Shown here in pieces: positions 7,087-15,203 of a DNA stretch of 17,405 bases. Position numbers and translations under genes: made by a program. The notes under the pieces were generated by a model. It was not told the origin of the DNA. It searched no databases and was given only the letters and a program-made list of their open reading frames with translations. The stretch covers positions 1 through 17,405 of the forward strand of contig JAITMN010000008.1 of NCBI GenBank assembly GCA_031277355.1, given 5' to 3'. The DNA is from Nevskiaceae bacterium. Its GTDB lineage: Bacteria; Pseudomonadota; Gammaproteobacteria; Steroidobacterales; Steroidobacteraceae. Numbering within the stretch: the first letter of the stretch is position 1; each line of letters begins with the position of its first letter.

Positions 7087-7706
7087 CCGCCCGCGCCCGC
7101 TCACCGCTGAAGCTTGCGGTGCTGATCTCCGGGCGCGGCAGCAACATGGTGGCCATCGCGCAAGCCTGCGCACAGCAGCAGATCAACGCGCGCATCGTCT
7201 GCGTGATCAGCGATCAGCCGGACGCTGCGGGACTGGAAAAAGCGCGCGAAATGGGCCTGCCCACGCGCATCGTGAATCTCCAAGACTTTCGCACGCCGCA
7301 GGGCATCGACCGCGCGGCTTTTGACGCCGAACTTGCGCGGGTCATCGACGAGGCCGAACCCGACCTCGTCGTGCTCGCCGGTTTCATGCGCATCCTCTCG
7401 CCGCCGTTCGTGCGCCGTTACGAGGGCCGCCTGCTGAACATTCACCCCTCGCTGCTGCCGGCCTACAAGGGCCTGCACACGCATCAGCGCGTGCTCGACG
7501 CGGGCGAGCGCGAACACGGCGCGAGCGTGCATTTCGTGACGGCGGAACTGGACGGCGGCCCGGTGGTGATGCAAGGCCGCGTGCCGGTGCTGCCGGGCGA
7601 CGACGCGCAGGCTCTGGCGGCGCGCGTGAACGAAATGGAGTGGAAGCTGTACCCTAGCGTCATCGGCCGGATAGCAGAAGGAAGCCTGCAATGGAGCCCA
7701 CCATGA
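7083..7706 (+). CDS. purN: Phosphoribosylglycinamide formyltransferase (GART)
   Basis: PurN transfers a formyl group from 10-formyltetrahydrofolate to GAR, the third step of purine synthesis. The protein has 207 residues, close to the 212 of E. coli. LISGRGSNM (14-22) is the phosphate-binding loop for GAR. The catalytic trio is intact: Asn119 and His121 in NIHPSLLPAYKG and Asp157 in ELDGGP. Translation starts in the ATGA shared with purM and ends in an ATGA shared with the next gene. Confidence 0.96.
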   Translation: MTARARSPLKLAVLISGRGSNMVAIAQACAQQQINARIVCVISDQPDAAGLEKAREMGLPTRIVNLQDFRTPQGIDRAAFDAELARVIDEAEPDLVVLAGFMRILSPPFVRRYEGRLLNIHPSLLPAYKGLHTHQRVLDAGEREHGASVHFVTAELDGGPVVMQGRVPVLPGDDAQALAARVNEMEWKLYPSVIGRIAEGSLQWSPP

Positions 7707-8443
7707 AACGCATCGTCACCGCGTTGGCCGCCAGCCTGCTCGCAACGGGCCTGCTGGCCGCCGAGCCCGCCGCCGAACCCGCGCCCACCGCCGGATTGCG
7801 CGAATTCCAGGCCACCTTTTCCGTGAAATTTCGCGGCATGAACGCCGGCCAGAGCCAATTGCAACTGGAAAAACTCGACGGCGACCGCTGGCGCTACTCC
7901 TCGCGCAGTCAGGCCAAGGGCCTGTTCAGGCTCGCAGTGCACGGCGAGCCCACGCAAATCAGCGTGCTGCAAATGCAGGACGGCGCGGTCCGGCCACTGG
8001 AATTCACCAGCGCGATTGGCGCCAATGACGACGACCGCGATCAATCGATGAAATTCGACTGGCAGGCCGGCCGCGTCACCGGCACGGCGGAGGGCAAGCC
8101 GGTGGATATCGCGCTGCAACCGGGCATGCACGATGCGGCCAGCGTGCAGGTGGCGATGATGCTGGAACTGCTCGCCGGGCGCACGCCCGAGCGCTTCCAG
8201 ATGATCGACAAGACGCAGGTGAAAGACTACATCTACACGCGCGAAGGCGAGGAAACGCTGGACACCGCGCTGGGCAAGCAGCAAACGGTGATCTTTCGCA
8301 GCGCGCGGCCGGATTCGACTCGCGGCACCCTGTTCTGGTGCGCGCCGGGGCTGGGTTTTCTGCCGGTAAAGGTGGAGCGCCGCAACGGCAACAAAGTTGA
8401 ATGGTCAATGACGCTGAACGCGGCGACGTTCGGCACAAGTTGA
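7703..8443 (+). CDS. Exported DUF3108-family protein
   Basis: A 246-residue protein with a clean signal peptide (MKRIVTALAASLLATGLLA, then AEP), so periplasmic or envelope-associated. The mature part is beta-rich, with FQATFSVKFRGMNAGQSQLQLE early, and KDYIYTREGEETLDTALG and a GLGFLPVKVERR stretch near the end; this pattern is that of DUF3108 proteins, whose function is unknown. The start is placed at 7703, not at the earlier ATG 7691: it forms ATGA with the purN stop and has GGAG at 7693-7696, six bases away, and begins directly with the signal peptide. DUF3108 genes beside purN are, as I recall, common in proteobacteria, which suggests a conserved arrangement without explaining it. Confidence 0.82.
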   Translation: MKRIVTALAASLLATGLLAAEPAAEPAPTAGLREFQATFSVKFRGMNAGQSQLQLEKLDGDRWRYSSRSQAKGLFRLAVHGEPTQISVLQMQDGAVRPLEFTSAIGANDDDRDQSMKFDWQAGRVTGTAEGKPVDIALQPGMHDAASVQVAMMLELLAGRTPERFQMIDKTQVKDYIYTREGEETLDTALGKQQTVIFRSARPDSTRGTLFWCAPGLGFLPVKVERRNGNKVEWSMTLNAATFGTS

Positions 8444-8508
8444 CCCGCCGCCGCAAGGACCGTGAGAATACTTCTTCCAAATAAGCCAACCGGGGGATTC
8501 CAGCCGTC

Positions 8509-9849
8509 ATGACCGACCCACGCGAAATCATCGACAAGTCGGCGATGACCACATTGCAATATGTGATCGTCGCCATCACGGTGCTGCTCAACGGCATGGA
8601 CGGCTTTGACGTGCTGGCCATCAGCGTGGCCGGCCCCGGCATCCTCAACGAATTCGGCATCGACCGCGCGCAACTGGGCGTGGTGCTGTCGATGGAACTG
8701 ATCGGCATGGCGGTGGGCTCGGTGCTGCTGGGCGGCGTGGCCGACAAGGTCGGTCGCCGCAACATGACGCTGGGCTGCCTGATCGTGATGGCGGCGGGCA
8801 TGTTCCTCGCCGCCACGTCCACCAGTGTGGGGATGCTGTCGTTCTACCGCGTGTTCACCGGCCTTGGCATCGGCGGGATGCTGTCCACCACCAACGCGGT
8901 GGTGGCCGAATTCTCGAACAACAAGCATCGCGGCCTGTGCATCTCGATGATGGTGATTGGCTATCCGCTGGGTGGCATCGTCTGCGGCGAGGCGGGCAAG
9001 GCGCTGCTCGACGCCACCGCCACGAACTGGCGTTCGATGTTCATGATCGGCGGCGTGCTCTCCGCCGCGCTGATCCCGATAGTGTTCTTCCTGATGCCCG
9101 AGTCGGTGCATTGGCTGAGCCGCAAGCAGCCGGTGAACGCGCTGGCGCGCATCAATGCCGCGCTGAAGAAGCTGGGCCACAGCGTCGTGGATGCGCTGCC
9201 CACCATCGCCGAAGAACAGCGCAAGAAGTCGGTGACGGACATCTTCTCGCGCACGCTGGCGCTGTCCACGATCCTCGTGACGCTGGCCTACTTCGCGCAC
9301 ATCATCAGCTTCTACTACATCCTGAAGTGGACGCCGACCATCGTCACGACGATGGGTATTCCGGCTTCCGCCGCTTCGGGCGTGCTGACTTGGGCCAACG
9401 TCGGCGGCGCGCTGGGCGGCGCGGCCTTCGGCCTGCTCACCACGCGCATCGGCCTGAAGCCGCTGTCGATTGCGATTCTGCTGCTGGGCGCCGTGGGCGT
9501 GGCGGTGTATGGCCGCGCCGCGCCGGAAGTCACCTCGCTGAGCATGCTGGCCTGCTTTGCCGGCTTCTTCGGCAACGCCGGCGTGTCGGGTCTCTACACC
9601 ATCGTGGCCTATGTCTTCCCGACGCACGTGCGCGCCACCGGCACCGGCTTCGTGATCGGCGTGGGTCGCGGCGGCGCGGTGCTGTCGCCGATCATCGCGG
9701 GCTTCCTGCTCAACGGCGGCTCCACGCTCGCCACCGTGGGCCTCGTGATGGGCCTGGGCTCGCTGGTCGGCGCGATCGTGCTGGTGTTCCTGAAGCTCGG
9801 CGGTGGCAAGTCGGGCGGAACATCAACCACGTCCGAATCGCTGTCTTGA
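8509..9849 (+). CDS. MFS transporter, aromatic acid:H+ symporter-like
   Basis: A 446-residue, 12-span inner-membrane carrier. NGMDGFDVLAIS (28-39) contains the D-G-[FY]-D motif in the first span that marks aromatic-acid symporters such as PcaK/BenK. GGVADKVGRRN (75-85) is the MFS loop 2-3 signature, with a second copy-like loop LLTTRIGLKPL between spans 8 and 9. A charged central loop (about 200-240) splits the halves and a Gly/Ser-rich tail ends the protein. The substrate is probably a small organic acid, but no catabolic gene is nearby to fix it. The ATG at 8509 follows GGGGGA at 8492-8497. It is separated by 65 bases from the DUF3108 gene, with no clear terminator between, and ends at the strong hairpin at 9862-9893. 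Confidence 0.85.
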   Translation: MTDPREIIDKSAMTTLQYVIVAITVLLNGMDGFDVLAISVAGPGILNEFGIDRAQLGVVLSMELIGMAVGSVLLGGVADKVGRRNMTLGCLIVMAAGMFLAATSTSVGMLSFYRVFTGLGIGGMLSTTNAVVAEFSNNKHRGLCISMMVIGYPLGGIVCGEAGKALLDATATNWRSMFMIGGVLSAALIPIVFFLMPESVHWLSRKQPVNALARINAALKKLGHSVVDALPTIAEEQRKKSVTDIFSRTLALSTILVTLAYFAHIISFYYILKWTPTIVTTMGIPASAASGVLTWANVGGALGGAAFGLLTTRIGLKPLSIAILLLGAVGVAVYGRAAPEVTSLSMLACFAGFFGNAGVSGLYTIVAYVFPTHVRATGTGFVIGVGRGGAVLSPIIAGFLLNGGSTLATVGLVMGLGSLVGAIVLVFLKLGGGKSGGTSTTSESLS

Positions 9850-9861
9850 TGTAAAACCAAC

Positions 9862-9893
9862 GCGCGCCCGCATCGCAAACGGTGCGGGCGCGC
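9862..9893. terminator. Bidirectional hairpin terminator
   Basis: A perfect 11-base-pair GC-rich stem (GCGCGCCCGCA at 9862-9872, its complement at 9883-9893) with a ten-base loop lies between the converging MFS and dcd genes. On the minus strand it is followed by a short T-run (GGTTTTAC), so termination of the apbC-dcd transcript is better supported than that of the MFS transcript. Confidence 0.7.
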
Positions 9894-9909
9894 TCGAACC
9901 TTCGCTCAT

Positions 9910-10476
9910 TCAAGCCTTCGGCAACGTCACGCCCTTCTGCCCCTGATACTTGCCGCCGCGATCACGATACGACGTGCCGCACACTTCATCGGATTCAAAG
10001 AACAGCATCTGCGCCACGCCCTCATTGGCGTAAATCTTCGCCGGCAGCGGCGTGGTGTTGGAAAACTCCAGCGTCACATGCCCTTCCCACTCCGGCTCCA
10101 GCGGCGTGACGTTGACGATGATGCCGCAGCGCGCATACGTTGATTTTCCCAGACACACCACCAGCACATTGCGCGGGATGCGGAAATACTCCACCGTGCG
10201 CGCCAGCGCGAAGGAATTGGGCGGGATGATGCACACGTCGGAGTCCACATCCACGAAGCTCTGCGGATCAAAGCGCTTGGGGTCCACTATCGTGCTGTTG
10301 ATGTTCGTGAATATCTTGAACTCGCGCGCACAGCGCACATCGTAGCCATAGCTCGACGTGCCATAGGAGACGATGCGCCCGCCGCCGTTCTCGCGCACCT
10401 GCCCCGGCTCGAATGGCTCGATCATGCCCTGCCCTTCAGCCATGCGCCGAATCCAGTGATCGGACTTGATGCTCAT
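9910..10476 (-). CDS. dcd: dCTP deaminase
   Basis: Dcd deaminates dCTP to dUTP, the main route to dUMP and thymidylate in many proteobacteria; it works as a trimer. The 188 residues match the usual length (193 in E. coli). The N-terminus MSIKSDHWIRRMAEG, the block SYGTSSYGYDVRC (37-49), GKSTYAR (110-116) and the active-site stretch EPEWEGHVTLEFSN (127-140) with catalytic Glu137 are all present, as is GGKYQGQKG near the end. The start at 10476 has a strong GAGGAG ribosome-binding site and shares ATGA with the apbC stop; 19 further upstream codons in frame lie inside apbC and are not used. The version here (GKSTYAR rather than RSSLAR) is the one typical of betaproteobacteria, as I recall. Confidence 0.95.
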   Translation of the reverse strand: MSIKSDHWIRRMAEGQGMIEPFEPGQVRENGGGRIVSYGTSSYGYDVRCAREFKIFTNINSTIVDPKRFDPQSFVDVDSDVCIIPPNSFALARTVEYFRIPRNVLVVCLGKSTYARCGIIVNVTPLEPEWEGHVTLEFSNTTPLPAKIYANEGVAQMLFFESDEVCGTSYRDRGGKYQGQKGVTLPKA

Positions 10477-11585
10477 CGTTTCTCCTCGACGACTACATTG
10501 GGAAACATTGCGCTGCGATCGCGCGGACGGCAAGCCAGCACGCCTGCGGTGCGCCGCGCCAGATCGCGGAAAGCGCGTGCGCGCGGGGACTCCGGCGCGG
10601 CAATCACGCTGGGCGAACCGCCGTCGGCTTCCACGCCGATGCGCGCATCGAGCGGCAAGCGCCCCAGCAGCGCAACGCCGACCTCACGCGCCAAACGCTC
10701 GCCGCCGCCCTCGCCGAATATCGCATCTTCGTGCCCGCAAGCCGAACACACGTGCGTGGCCATGTTCTCGACGATGCCCAGCACCGGCACCGACACCTTC
10801 TCGAACATCTTGAGACCCTTGCGCGCGTCGGCCACCGCAATCTGCTGCGGCGTCGTGACGATCACCGCACCGGCCACCGGCACGCGCTGCGCCAGCGTCA
10901 GTTGCAGATCGCCGGTGCCGGGCGGCAGGTCGATCACAAGATAATCCAGTTCACCCCACAGCGTTTCGTTCAGCAATTGCGTGAGCGCCTGCGTCACCAT
11001 CGGGCCGCGCCACACGGCGGGCTGATCCGGGTCGATCAGCAGGCCAATCGACATCACCTTCACGCCATGCGCCTGCAACGGTTCGATGTGCTTGCCATCC
11101 ACGGTGGCGGGCCGCTGACCGGCAAGGCCCATCATCAATGGCTGACTGGGGCCGTAAATGTCGGCGTCGAGCAACCCCACGCGCGCACCGGCGGCAGCCC
11201 AGGCCAGCGCCATATTGGCCGCCACGGTGGACTTGCCCACGCCGCCCTTGGCCGAACCCACCGCGATGATGTTTTCGATGCCGGGCAGCGGCTTCAACGG
11301 CTTCTGCACCGCATGAGCGCGAATTGCACTGACAACGTTCAGACTCAACCGATCCGGCAGGCCGCGACTGCGCAGTTGCGCGCTGAAGCGCTCGGCCAAC
11401 TCCACCGCATAGCCGCCCACAGGCACGGGAAGGCGGATATCCACGCGCAGAGCGCCATCGGAGGCGAGCGTAACGTCTTGAATTGCCGCAAGCTCCGCAA
11501 GGCTGCGGTTGATCCACGGATCGACCCAGGCGTTCAGCGCCTGTTTGGCGGCCTCAACGGCCGTGGCCGGATTTTCAGGTTGCAT
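10473..11585 (-). CDS. apbC: Mrp/ApbC-family Fe-S cluster carrier ATPase
   Basis: A 370-residue P-loop protein of the Mrp/Nbp35 family that binds and hands over Fe-S clusters in the cytoplasm. Residues 1-95 form the DUF59/MIP18-like N-terminal domain. The deviant Walker A KGGVGKST is at 113-120, LLDADIYGPS at 138-147 and the Walker B-type VIDLPPGTGD at 217-226. The cluster-binding CxxC is Cys280-Ser-Ala-Cys283, followed by GHEDAIFGEGGG. All key residues are present. A C-terminal stretch of about 25 residues after the core is not obviously conserved. It is the first gene of the apbC-dcd operon; the ATG at 11585 has GGAA about seven bases before it and a good promoter about 30 bases further back. 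Confidence 0.93.
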   Translation of the reverse strand: MQPENPATAVEAAKQALNAWVDPWINRSLAELAAIQDVTLASDGALRVDIRLPVPVGGYAVELAERFSAQLRSRGLPDRLSLNVVSAIRAHAVQKPLKPLPGIENIIAVGSAKGGVGKSTVAANMALAWAAAGARVGLLDADIYGPSQPLMMGLAGQRPATVDGKHIEPLQAHGVKVMSIGLLIDPDQPAVWRGPMVTQALTQLLNETLWGELDYLVIDLPPGTGDLQLTLAQRVPVAGAVIVTTPQQIAVADARKGLKMFEKVSVPVLGIVENMATHVCSACGHEDAIFGEGGGERLAREVGVALLGRLPLDARIGVEADGGSPSVIAAPESPRARAFRDLARRTAGVLACRPRDRSAMFPNVVVEEKR

Positions 11586-11614
11586 AAGCGTTCCGTAGCG
11601 GAAAATGGCCGCAG

Positions 11615-11643
11615 ATTCTAGAAAACTGCAAGCAAAGTGTCAT
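11615..11643 (-). promoter_or_regulatory. Sigma70-type promoter of apbC-dcd
   Basis: Read on the minus strand, ATGACA (-35, five of six matches) at 11643-11638 is followed after exactly 17 bases by TAGAAT (-10, five of six) at 11620-11615. Transcription would start near 11608, giving a leader of about 23 bases to the apbC ATG at 11585. This is the best-formed promoter in the window. Confidence 0.65.
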
Positions 11644-11653
11644 GGACCGCTTG

Positions 11654-11662
11654 TGGCATAAT
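11654..11662 (+). promoter_or_regulatory. Extended -10 promoter of the HEAT-kinase gene
   Basis: TGGCATAAT is an extended -10 element (TGn plus CATAAT, five of six matches). No convincing -35 box is seen. Transcription would start near 11669, leaving a leader of about 34 bases before the ATG at 11703. It is back-to-back with the apbC promoter. Confidence 0.5.
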
Positions 11663-11702
11663 CGCCTGTCTTCGAGTGGCGCATGAAAGTACCTGCCGTC
11701 TA

Positions 11703-14138
11703 ATGAGTTTTTTCGCCAATCTGCGCGCCGACCGGCTGATCGTCCAGATCAAGTCGGCCCATGAGCCGCTGGGGGCCGAGACCCTCAAGGCCATCGAAAA
11801 ATTGAAAGGGCTGGGCCCCGGCGCCATCGAACCCACCATCCAGGCGCTGGCCGATGCCGACAAGAACGCCACCGTGGCGCTGGTGGACGTGCTGTCCACG
11901 CTGCTGTCGAACAAGACCTTCCCGCAGTTTCTGAAGGGCTTGGTGGAGGGCGGGCCGCGCATTTCGGCCGGCATCGCCTGGGCGCTGACCAGCAACCGCA
12001 ACTACTCCCCGCAATTGCTGCTCAATGCGCTGCAAACCAACGGCGTGTCGAAGCACACGATGCTGGAGGTGATCCACGCGCACCGCGACCGCCTCAGCGC
12101 ACGCGAACTGTTGCAGGCGGCCTATGCGCAGGAGCCCAGCGAAAAGGCGGCGCTGTTTCGCATCGTCGGGGAAACGATCACAGCCGATTCGATTGAAGAG
12201 CTGACCAGTCGCCTCGATGGCAAAGACCCCATCGCGCGGATGCACATCATCAACATCCTCTCGCGCTTCAGTTCCCCGCAGATCAAGCGCCTGTTGATGC
12301 CGCAGCTGAAAGACCCGAACCGGATGATCCGCTCGGTGACGCTGGCCGCGCTGTCGCGGATGGATGGTCCCATCGACGTCCCCGCCGTGTGCGATCTGCT
12401 GCGCGACACGGAAATCGAAGTGCAGAACCGCGCGGTGGACGTGCTGATCCGCGCCAATGACCCCGGCACGATTCAGCATCTGATCCGCGCGCTGAAAGAT
12501 GAAAACGAATTCACGCGCCGCGCGGCGGTGGAAGTGCTGAACGAAATCGGCGACGCCAAGTCGGTGAAGTTTCTGCTCGCGGCAATCAAGGACGATGACT
12601 GGTGGGTGCGCAGCCGCGCCGGCGATGCACTCGGCAAGATCGGCGGCCCGAAGGTGATCGACGCGGTGCTGCATCTGGTGCGCGATCAGGACGAGAACAT
12701 CCGCCGCGCCGCCATCGAGATATTGAACCAGACCAAGGACGAACGCGCCGTCGCGCACCTGATCGAAGCCACGAAAGACAAAGACTGGTGGGTGAGCGAA
12801 CGCGCCGTGGATGCGCTGGCGGAAATCGGCAGCAGCAAGGCGCTGCCGCGCATCGCCGAAATGCTGCAAACCACGCCGCCGCGCTCGCTGCCGGTGGTGG
12901 TGCGCGCGCTCGGCAAGCTCGGCGATTACCGGCTGGTCGATCCGCTGCTGCAATTGCTGCAACGGCCGGAGAAGGAGATTCGCGTCGAAGCGATACGTTC
13001 GCTCGCCAAGCTCGCCGACGAACGCCGCGCCGAGCATGTGAAGCTGCAATTGCAGGCGTTGGCGCAAAACGCGGACCAGACCATTGCCGAAGCGGCAAGC
13101 TCCGCGCTGAAGGAATTGCGGCTGCGTCTGTCGGGCACGGCCACATTGCCGGGCGTCGGCGGCAGCGGCCGGCATCACACCTCCACGATGATTTCAGCCG
13201 CCGGGCTGCAAGATGCCGGCGACATGATCCGTTCGGTGCCGATGGAAGAAGGCGAACTGCAACCGATGCTGCGTCAGGTGGAGCAATCCTTCGCCGCAAA
13301 GCTCGACATCGGCAACCTGCGCGCCGGCGACATGATCGAGGGGCGCTACAAATTCATCGAACGCATCGGCAAGGGCGCTTTCGGCACCGTGCTGTTGATG
13401 GAAGACACCGTCGTTGATGATCGCCTCGTGCTGAAGTTCCTGAACCCCAACATCTCCGAAGACGAGGAGATGATGAAGCGCTTCGTGCACGAACTGCGTT
13501 ACTCGCGAAAGATCACGCACGAAAACGTGATCCGCATCTACGACTTCCTGCACATTCAGGGCAACTACGCCATCTCGATGGAGTATTTCCCCTCGCATAC
13601 GCTGGGCATGGAAATCGTCGATGAACAGCCGCTGGAGGTGAAGAAAGCCGCCAAGTTCGGCATCGACATCTGCACCGGCATGGCCGCAGCGCATCAGGTG
13701 GGCATCATTCACCGCGATCTGAAGCCCGCCAACGTGCTGATCGACAAGGCCGGGCTGCTGAAGATCGTGGATTTCGGCGTGGCCGCCGCGCACCGCGAAG
13801 GCGAAACACAACTCACGAAAACCGGCTTCGTGATCGGCTCGCCCAAGTACATGGCCCCGGAGCAGATTCTGGGCCGCAAGGTGGATGAGCGCGCCGACAT
13901 CTACGCCACCGGCGTGATTCTCTACGAAATCTTCACCGGCGTGCCGCCCTACGCCAAGGGCGATCACATGGCGGTGATGTACCAGCACGTGCAGGGCAAG
14001 GCCCGGCCGCCGCAGGAGGTGAACCCCCATCTGCCGCCGGGTCTGAGCGAATTGATCATGAAGGCGATGGCGGTGGACAAGAACAAGCGCTTCCAGAGCA
14101 TGGAAGACCTGCGCGCGGCGCTGCAACGCTACGCCTGA
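11703..14138 (+). CDS. HEAT-repeat serine/threonine protein kinase
   Basis: An 811-residue soluble protein. Residues 1-170 are alpha-helical. From 171 to about 450 run HEAT-like repeats of exactly 31 residues, with the L-x-D register at 171, 202, 233, 264, 295, 326, 357 and a last clear unit at 419. A Gly/Ser/Thr linker (about 480-545) leads to a complete Hanks-type kinase domain (547-811): Gly loop GKGAFG (556-561), Lys578 in VLKF, HRDLKPAN (670-677) with catalytic Asp672, Asp690-Phe-Gly, and APE (718-720). No membrane span or sensor domain follows, unlike PknB-type kinases. The repeats probably bind a protein partner or substrate. The start at 11703 lacks a clear Shine-Dalgarno; the longer frame from 11637 would begin upstream of the promoter and is rejected. 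It lies 18 bases before a PilT-family gene, suggesting a role in type IV pilus control. Confidence 0.88.
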   Translation: MSFFANLRADRLIVQIKSAHEPLGAETLKAIEKLKGLGPGAIEPTIQALADADKNATVALVDVLSTLLSNKTFPQFLKGLVEGGPRISAGIAWALTSNRNYSPQLLLNALQTNGVSKHTMLEVIHAHRDRLSARELLQAAYAQEPSEKAALFRIVGETITADSIEELTSRLDGKDPIARMHIINILSRFSSPQIKRLLMPQLKDPNRMIRSVTLAALSRMDGPIDVPAVCDLLRDTEIEVQNRAVDVLIRANDPGTIQHLIRALKDENEFTRRAAVEVLNEIGDAKSVKFLLAAIKDDDWWVRSRAGDALGKIGGPKVIDAVLHLVRDQDENIRRAAIEILNQTKDERAVAHLIEATKDKDWWVSERAVDALAEIGSSKALPRIAEMLQTTPPRSLPVVVRALGKLGDYRLVDPLLQLLQRPEKEIRVEAIRSLAKLADERRAEHVKLQLQALAQNADQTIAEAASSALKELRLRLSGTATLPGVGGSGRHHTSTMISAAGLQDAGDMIRSVPMEEGELQPMLRQVEQSFAAKLDIGNLRAGDMIEGRYKFIERIGKGAFGTVLLMEDTVVDDRLVLKFLNPNISEDEEMMKRFVHELRYSRKITHENVIRIYDFLHIQGNYAISMEYFPSHTLGMEIVDEQPLEVKKAAKFGIDICTGMAAAHQVGIIHRDLKPANVLIDKAGLLKIVDFGVAAAHREGETQLTKTGFVIGSPKYMAPEQILGRKVDERADIYATGVILYEIFTGVPPYAKGDHMAVMYQHVQGKARPPQEVNPHLPPGLSELIMKAMAVDKNKRFQSMEDLRAALQRYA

Positions 14139-14144
14139 GCGGGC

Positions 14145-14150
14145 TAGAAT
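14145..14150 (+). promoter_or_regulatory. -10-like TAGAAT directly before pilT
   Basis: TAGAAT lies between the kinase stop codon and the pilT start, with only six bases between its last T and the ATG. If used, transcription would begin at or next to the A of the ATG, giving a leaderless message. No clear -35 box is present, so the match may be chance. Confidence 0.3.
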
Positions 14151-14156
14151 CGGCTC

Positions 14157-15203
14157 ATGGCTCGCATCGACGCCTTTCTCAAGCTGGGCACGCAGCAGGG
14201 CTGCTCGGACATTCACCTCGCCGTCGGCGTGCCGCCGATGCTGCGCATGTACGGTGATCTGCTCCCGATCAAATTCCGCGACCTGCGCGACACCGAGCTT
14301 GAAAGCTTGCTGCTGGAAATTCTCACGCCCTCGCAGCGCACGAATTTTGCCGCCGGAAGAGATGTGGATTTTTCCTACGTCTCCACCGATGGCGGGCGCT
14401 TTCGCGTGAACGTGTTTCGCAAGGACGCCGGCGTCGGCGCGGTGTTTCGCGCCATTCCCACCGCGATTCCCAGTGTAGACAAACTCGGGTTGCCGCCGGT
14501 GGTGAAGAAGCTGTGCGACTACCACCAGGGCATGATTCTGGTCACCGGCTCCACCGGCTCGGGCAAGTCCACGACGCTGGCCGCGATGATCGACCTGCTG
14601 AACAGCACGCGCAAACTGAACATCATCAGCCTCGAAGACCCCATCGAGTTCGTTCACCAGAGCCGCCACAGCCAGATCGTGCAGCGCGAACTGGGCACGC
14701 ATCTGCCCTCCTTCGCCGAAGGCGTGCGCGCGGCGATGCGCGAAGACCCCGACGTGATCATGGTCGGCGAATTGCGCGATGCCGAAACGATTTCGATGGC
14801 GATGACCGCCGCCGAAACCGGCCATCTGGTGTTCGGTACGCTGCACACCTCGTCGGCGGCCAAGACCATCGACCGGATCATCGATGTCTTTCCGGGCGAC
14901 GAAAAAGAGATGATCCGCGCCATGCTGTCCGAATCACTGCAAGGCGTGGTCTCGCAGACGCTGTGCAAGACCCGGGACGGCCAGGGCCGCGTGGCGGCGC
15001 ACGAGATCATGCTCGGCACGACCGCGATCCGCAACCTGATCCGCGAAGGCAAGGTCGCGCAGATGTACTCGACGATCCAGACCGGCCAGGGCGCGGGCAT
15101 GCAGACGCTCGACCAGGCGCTCGCGGAACTGGTGCGGCGCCGGGTCATTGCGCCGGCGGAGGCGCGCGGCAAGGCGAAGATGCCCGAAAACTTTGCGCGC
15201 TGA
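14157..15203 (+). CDS. pilT: PilT-family type IV pilus retraction ATPase
   Basis: A 348-residue hexameric secretion ATPase that drives pilus retraction at the inner membrane base of the pilus machine. Walker A GSTGSGKS is at 131-138, the Asp-box region ISLEDPIEFVH at 157-167, Walker B IMVGELRD at 201-208 and the His-box GTLHT at 227-231. AIRNLIRE (290-297) is the PilT hallmark needed for retraction, and the end KMPENF matches PilT, so this is PilT-type and not PilB or PilU. Departures from canonical PilT (GELRD for GEMRD, ILVTGS for VLVTGP, a divergent N-terminus) suggest a paralogue next to a main PilT elsewhere. There is no good Shine-Dalgarno before the ATG at 14157; 18 bases separate it from the kinase gene and no other pilus gene is in the window. 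Confidence 0.88.
   Translation: MARIDAFLKLGTQQGCSDIHLAVGVPPMLRMYGDLLPIKFRDLRDTELESLLLEILTPSQRTNFAAGRDVDFSYVSTDGGRFRVNVFRKDAGVGAVFRAIPTAIPSVDKLGLPPVVKKLCDYHQGMILVTGSTGSGKSTTLAAMIDLLNSTRKLNIISLEDPIEFVHQSRHSQIVQRELGTHLPSFAEGVRAAMREDPDVIMVGELRDAETISMAMTAAETGHLVFGTLHTSSAAKTIDRIIDVFPGDEKEMIRAMLSESLQGVVSQTLCKTRDGQGRVAAHEIMLGTTAIRNLIREGKVAQMYSTIQTGQGAGMQTLDQALAELVRRRVIAPAEARGKAKMPENFAR

Noticed and set aside
11637..11702. Longer start for the HEAT-kinase gene (GTG at 11637)
   Set aside because: The extra 22 residues lie across the likely promoter and have no HEAT-like or other recognisable pattern.
11700..14846. Long minus-strand open frames opposite the kinase and pilT genes
   Set aside because: They mirror the GC-rich codon pattern of the true genes and give His/Gln/Arg/Ala-rich sequences without motifs.
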